Assembly (NCBI GenBank): GCA_964650405.1
Contig: CAZYTO010000216.1
Coordinates: 1-9,978 of the forward strand
Direction: 5' to 3'
Origin: CAZYTO01 sp964650405
Lineage (GTDB): Bacteria > Acidobacteriota > Thermoanaerobaculia > Gp7-AA8
Length of the DNA stretch: 9,978 nucleotides
Below the pieces are notes generated by a model. It made no database searches. It was not told the DNA's origin and saw nothing but the letters and a program-made list of their open reading frames with translations. The first letter of the stretch is position 1. The number at the start of each line of letters is the position of its first letter. The position numbers and the translations under genes are program-made. Shown one piece after another: positions 7,174 to 9,978 of this stretch.

Positions 7174-8966
7174 GGCTGTACCTCTCTCTGAATGGAACGT
7201 TCGTGGCGATGCGCGAACGGCGGTTCGCGGCGAACTGCGAACGCAGGCTCGATGGCCAGGCGAATGCCTGTGGGCCAGGCCAGCGCCGCTTCGCGACGAA
7301 CCGCGAAGGCCGGTTCACGGCCGTAGGCGAGCGTTCGCTCGCGGGCGGCATCCGCCGTGACGGCCACGCCGCGGCGGATGAAGGTGACCTTCGATGGTGT
7401 GTAGTCCGTGACGTACGCGATGTTCACGATCGCGGTCCGGACCTCGGCGATGCCGTGCAGGGCGGACCACTCCGCGGGCCAGCTCAGGATGGTCTCCAGC
7501 CACCCGGTTGCTTCGCGCTCAGCTTCACGCTCGTGCATCGCTCCCGCTTCGAGCAGGGCCTCGCCGCGCGTGCGGCTGGCCTCGCAGTCCAGCGAGCAGG
7601 GGAAATAGCCGAGAAGGTCGATGCCGAGCGGCCGGAAGAGAACGTTCGTCGCCGGCGTCGCCGGAATCACGTCCGCAACGTCGGAGACGGCGCCGGCGGC
7701 CTGCCAGACGGCGTCGATCTGTCCGCGCTCCAGGCGGGCCATCGCCGCCTGACGGCAGCATGCGGGCACGCCGAGGGCCTGGTCGAACGCGGCGAGGTCG
7801 CCGGTGTTCCAGGCGCGCTCGGCGGCGTCCGCGGCCGCCCGAGTCCCGACGACGGCGTGCCGCGACCGGCCCCCCTCTCCGGTGACGGAGAGAACGCGGA
7901 GCCGAAGGCCGCGGCGTGACGCTTCGGCGCGCAGAACGGCCACGTCCGACGCGGCCACGGTGACGCGCGCCGCCGGGATGGTGTCGCGCGAGACTGCCGC
8001 CAGGGCCATCCGCGGCAACGCAGCCACGACGGCGTCGAATCGCGGCTGCCACACGGCCCGTTGCCTTTCATCGGCAAACGTCTGCCGGACGAACGGCGGG
8101 AGGGAGAGGCGGTCGTGCGCGCGGGCCGGCGGCTCGCTGCGCGGGAGTTGCCGGATGGAGGCGTTGCGGCCCGTTTCCCACAACAGCGACAGATGCCGCT
8201 CCAGCCGCGGACGGAGGGGCGAGAGCGTCAGCGGCATCCGGTTGGCGAGGACCAATTCCGATTCGACGTGGAGGAAGAGGCGCTTCCACACGCCGCAGAG
8301 GGCGGAGCGGTTGCGCCAGTCGCCGTCGATGGCCGTGCCGGGACCCTTGCCGCGACAGATGAGGAAGAAGCGGCACCCTTTGCAGCCCCCGTCCTCCTGC
8401 GGTGTCTGCTGCAGGGCCAGGTAGCGCTCGTAGCCGGGCGCGCCGGCCTTTACGAGCTCGGCGACGGGATCGCCGCCGCGGACGGCGCCTGCGGTCTGCG
8501 CGTCGTCGTGGCCGAGGAGCCGGCGCTCGATCTCACCGAGGATGTCGAAGCGGAGTCCGTTCAGCTCCTTCTGCAGCCTGGCAAAGCCGAGGAAGGCCCG
8601 GACATACTCCTCGTCGGCGAGGGCATACAGCCGCAGGGCCGGCGAATCGGTGACCAGCGGCTGCAGCCGCACGGAGCGGACGCCGAGCGTGTCCAGCTCG
8701 CGCATCCAGGCGAACATCCGCGGCAGGCGCTCGGCCGTGGCATTGAGCCGGTGCAGCGTGACGAGGAGGCGGGGCGGACGGCCCTCGCGGCAGAGGCGCG
8801 CGATCCCGGCTTCGATCCGTTCCGTGCGGTGTGCTGCCTGCCCCGGCCCGGCCTTCCCATTGAGGCCGTCGAGCTCTCCCGGTCCGTCGATCACGACGTC
8901 GAGGCCCGATTTGCCACGGAGGCCGGTGCTGCGGGCCACGCTCAACGCTGTCAGTTTCACGGCCAT
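7170..8966 (-). CDS. Radical-SAM/SPASM-like protein without the CxxxCxxC motif, with DUF483-like C-terminal region
   Basis: 598 aa from ATG 8966. Residues about 18-120 match the second half of a radical SAM barrel (GLDVVIDGPGELDGLN, then RLLVTLHRLNA). The SPASM domain at 195-231 has C195-x2-C198-x5-C204 and C224 around GPGTAIDGDWRNRS, a signature I associate with peptide-maturase partners of HExxH proteins. The barrel's first half, with the CxxxCxxC cluster and GGEP motifs, is absent. Gly208 stands where a cysteine is usual (CxGxCPG). Residues about 395-465 resemble DUF483 (ALGVPACCRQ with C403-C404; NVLFRPLGIDLLGYFPCSLDC with C458 and C461), and about 490-535 hold WPAEWSALHGIAEVRT. The last 50 residues are an Arg-rich repeat tail. 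The start is set by GGGAGGT 4 bases upstream; GTG 9002 lacks such a site. It overlaps the next gene by 4 bases, so the two are co-translated. Radical SAM activity seems unlikely. Confidence 0.72.
   Translation of the reverse strand: MAVKLTALSVARSTGLRGKSGLDVVIDGPGELDGLNGKAGPGQAAHRTERIEAGIARLCREGRPPRLLVTLHRLNATAERLPRMFAWMRELDTLGVRSVRLQPLVTDSPALRLYALADEEYVRAFLGFARLQKELNGLRFDILGEIERRLLGHDDAQTAGAVRGGDPVAELVKAGAPGYERYLALQQTPQEDGGCKGCRFFLICRGKGPGTAIDGDWRNRSALCGVWKRLFLHVESELVLANRMPLTLSPLRPRLERHLSLLWETGRNASIRQLPRSEPPARAHDRLSLPPFVRQTFADERQRAVWQPRFDAVVAALPRMALAAVSRDTIPAARVTVAASDVAVLRAEASRRGLRLRVLSVTGEGGRSRHAVVGTRAAADAAERAWNTGDLAAFDQALGVPACCRQAAMARLERGQIDAVWQAAGAVSDVADVIPATPATNVLFRPLGIDLLGYFPCSLDCEASRTRGEALLEAGAMHEREAEREATGWLETILSWPAEWSALHGIAEVRTAIVNIAYVTDYTPSKVTFIRRGVAVTADAARERTLAYGREPAFAVRREAALAWPTGIRLAIEPAFAVRREPPFAHRHERSIQREVQP
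7200..7307. repeat. Three copies of an 18-bp palindromic repeat coding a peptide repeat
   Basis: Copies at 7200-7217, 7224-7241 and 7290-7307 follow TTCG-N10-CGAA, in the two better copies TTCGC-N8-GCGAA. Offsets of 24 and 66 bases keep them in frame. On the minus strand they encode the tail repeats AFAVRREAA, AFAVRREPP and PFAHRHERS of the radical-SAM-like protein. A separate perfect hairpin, GCGAGCG/CGCTCGC around TT (7327-7342), lies next to them. The element looks like a small spread or duplicated palindrome tolerated at the end of the coding frame. Confidence 0.6.
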
Positions 8967-8970
8967 GACG

Positions 8971-8977
8971 ACCTCCC
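8971..8977 (-). promoter_or_regulatory. Shine-Dalgarno GGGAGGT fixing the ATG at 8966
   Basis: On the minus strand GGGAGGT is followed by CGTC and then ATG. This strong site argues that the protein truly begins here, so its missing N-terminal half is not simply hidden by a wrong start choice. Confidence 0.7.
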
Positions 8978-9025
8978 GCTTCCCGCTGCCGGTGTGGATC
9001 ACCGGCGCTGAGGGAGAGGTGTGAA

Positions 9026-9054
9026 GGGCCGAGACGTTTTTCCGTCCCTGGCCC
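9026..9054 (-). other. Imperfect hairpin in the leader of the radical-SAM-like gene
   Basis: GGGCC (9026-9030) pairs with GGCCC (9050-9054), and GACG with CGTC around a T-rich loop (TTTTTC) inside it. It lies between the octamer array and the start of the minus-strand operon and would be in its 5' leader. It might act as an attenuator or stabiliser, or be fortuitous in GC-rich DNA. Confidence 0.25.
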
Positions 9055-9080
9055 GAAAAATCCGCGCGGCCATGGGGTCG

Positions 9081-9160
9081 CTGATTCGCTGATTCGCTTA
9101 CTCGCTTATTCGCTTACTCGCTTATTCGCTTATTCGCTTACTCGCTTACTCGCTGATTCG
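9081..9160. repeat. Ten tandem 8-bp repeats, CTKAYTCG
   Basis: Exactly ten octamers run without a gap. Three variants occur: A = CTGATTCG, B = CTTACTCG, C = CTTATTCG, in the order A A B C B C C B B A. Only positions 3 and 5 vary. The array lies between two divergent genes (starts at 8966 on minus and 9191 on plus), and is much richer in A/T than the surrounding coding DNA. It could be a slippage-prone microsatellite or a cluster of protein-binding sites in the shared promoter region. The unit is not long enough for CRISPR and there are no spacers. Confidence 0.9.
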
Positions 9161-9178
9161 CCTCGTACGTCCAAGTGC

Positions 9179-9184
9179 GATACT
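9179..9184 (+). promoter_or_regulatory. -10-like GATACT directly before the acetyltransferase ATG
   Basis: GATACT ends 6 bases before ATG 9191, so transcription would start at or next to the ATG. No Shine-Dalgarno is present in the preceding 25 bases. Together this suggests a leaderless mRNA. No clear -35 hexamer is seen; the octamer array occupies that place. Confidence 0.4.
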
Positions 9185-9190
9185 CCCCTC

Positions 9191-9634
9191 ATGAACACCC
9201 GTGCCGCAGTTCGAGAAGACGCCGGCGATTGGGAACGCATGCGCGAGGCGCTCTGGCCCTCGGAGCCGGGCAGGCACGCCGCCGAGATCGAACGCTATTT
9301 CAAAGGTGACCTGCGCGAGCCGCTGGAAGTCCTGCTGGCCTTCGACGACGGCGGACGCGCGGCCGGCTTCGTGGAGCTCTCCATCCGGGCATACGCCGAG
9401 GGGTGCACCACCGATCGGGTGGCGTTCGTGGAAGGGTGGTATGTCGATGAGGCAGTCCGTGGCCGCGGCATCGGCGCGGCCCTCATTGGCGCCTCGGAGG
9501 AGTGGGCTCGTTCTCAGGGCTGCACGGAGCTGGCGTCCGCGGCCGAAGTCGACAACGCTGTCAGCGCTGAGGCACATCGGGCCGTCGGCTTCGCCGAGAC
9601 CGGTGTCGTGCGCTGCTTTCTGAAACGGTTGTGA
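9191..9634 (+). CDS. GNAT acetyltransferase similar to AAC(6')-Iy-type aminoglycoside 6'-N-acetyltransferases
   Basis: 147 aa, the usual length for this group. GNAT enzymes transfer acetyl from acetyl-CoA to an amino group. The acetyl-CoA-binding motif A is VRGRGIGAALIG (89-100). Features shared with AAC(6')-Iy/Iaa-like enzymes, as I remember them, are LWPSEP near the N-terminus, ELSIRAYAEGC (62-72), VAFVEGWYV (77-85), W105 and GCTELAS (110-116), DNAVSAEAHRAVGF (121-134) and a basic C-terminus. This points to aminoglycoside 6'-acetylation, though environmental homologues may act on other amines and resistance is not shown. The ATG is the only good start and has no Shine-Dalgarno, which suggests leaderless translation. 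It is transcribed away from the radical-SAM-like operon across the octamer array and ends 7 bases before a convergent gene. Confidence 0.85.
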   Translation: MNTRAAVREDAGDWERMREALWPSEPGRHAAEIERYFKGDLREPLEVLLAFDDGGRAAGFVELSIRAYAEGCTTDRVAFVEGWYVDEAVRGRGIGAALIGASEEWARSQGCTELASAAEVDNAVSAEAHRAVGFAETGVVRCFLKRL

Positions 9635-9641
9635 AGCCTGG

Positions 9642-9978
9642 TCAGCGTCCCGCTGCACCTCTCGCCGCGTGGAATGCGGTCACGAAGCGGGCGGCATCGG
9701 CGGGCGCGAAGCTGCGCAGCACGTTCGCACCGTTGATCTTCACGTCGGTGAAGACCGGCTGATTCTTGTCGTTCAGCATGGTCAGTACGCCGTCGCGGAC
9801 CTCGACCGTGCGGAGATGCGCGATCGGATACTCGACCGCCCTGCGCAGCATGACCTGAACCCCGGAGACGACGAGCTCTTCGAAGATGTTGTCATCGTCC
9901 TTCGGCTTGACGTTCCCGAGGGCCTTTGCCGTGAACTGCACGGCCACGACGTTGTTGAGAAGCAGGAGCCACGCCAGA
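9642..9978 (-). CDS. Unknown protein with N-terminal hydrophobic segment (partial, runs off right edge)
   Basis: The frame is open from the window edge to TGA at 9642-9644. A GTG at 9947 could start a 101-aa protein, but the frame continues upstream as LAWLLLLNNVVAVQF. That is a membrane helix or signal-peptide core, so the real start is probably outside the window. The visible part continues with TAKALGNVKPKDDDNIFEEL and VRDGVLTMLNDKNQPVFTDV. It looks like a small soluble alpha/beta domain following a membrane anchor. I do not recognise the family. It converges on the acetyltransferase gene with a 7-base gap. Confidence 0.6.
   Translation of the reverse strand, partial: LAWLLLLNNVVAVQFTAKALGNVKPKDDDNIFEELVVSGVQVMLRRAVEYPIAHLRTVEVRDGVLTMLNDKNQPVFTDVKINGANVLRSFAPADAARFVTAFHAARGAAGR

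Noticed and set aside
8061..9011. 316-codon open frame on the plus strand
   Set aside because: It is antisense to the radical-SAM-like gene, which has SPASM cysteines and a strong ribosome-binding site; this frame has no domain.
8999..9073. 24-codon minus-strand ORF upstream of the radical-SAM-like gene, as a possible precursor peptide
   Set aside because: No ribosome-binding site, Arg-rich, no leader/core pattern, and it overlaps the leader hairpin. No other credible precursor peptide was seen.
9081..9160. CRISPR array
   Set aside because: The units are only 8 bp, contiguous and without spacers, and no cas genes are present.
1..9978. tRNA, rRNA, insertion sequence or phage genes
   Set aside because: No tRNA-like cloverleaf, rRNA stretch, transposase or integrase motif, or flanking terminal repeats were seen on reading.

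Overview
The window is GC-rich and densely coded, with short intergenic gaps and an almost fully G/C third codon position. ECF-type sigma factors paired with zinc-finger/TPR/CHAT proteins, and peptide-modification genes of the radical SAM plus HExxH type, are common in large-genome soil bacteria. Acidobacteriota is my best guess and Myxococcota second. This is inference from gene content; there is no rRNA or marker gene to settle it.

Layout. Positions 1-47 hold the last codons of a plus-strand gene, followed by a strong terminator-like hairpin (66-94). From 291 to 6220 runs a tight plus-strand operon: an ECF-like sigma factor; a protein with an anti-sigma zinc finger, one membrane helix and TPR-like helices; a CHAT cysteine protease domain in the same reading frame as that protein but separated from it by an in-frame TAG; and two uncharacterised proteins of 300 and 260 aa, each with a near-ideal Shine-Dalgarno sequence. 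The sigma, anti-sigma sensor and CHAT protease most likely form a membrane-linked signalling unit, with the last two genes as effectors or protease substrates. The amber codon would either break the sensor from the protease or mark a recent mutation or sequence error.

Convergent to it, and overlapping it by 10 bp, is a minus-strand two-gene operon (8966 down to 6211). It encodes a radical-SAM/SPASM-like protein with a DUF483-like C-terminal part, overlapping by 4 bp a member of the HExxH-motif peptide beta-hydroxylase family. Both look catalytically degenerate. The first has no CxxxCxxC iron-sulfur motif and lacks one SPASM cysteine; the second has RExxH in place of HExxH. No precursor peptide gene is visible. 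The first gene ends in an unusual tail built from three copies of a small palindromic repeat.

A divergent intergenic region (8967-9190) carries ten perfect-length tandem octamers of the form CTKAYTCG. It is followed by a probably leaderless GNAT acetyltransferase gene resembling AAC(6')-Iy-type aminoglycoside acetyltransferases, and by the 3' part of a minus-strand gene of unknown function that runs off the right edge.
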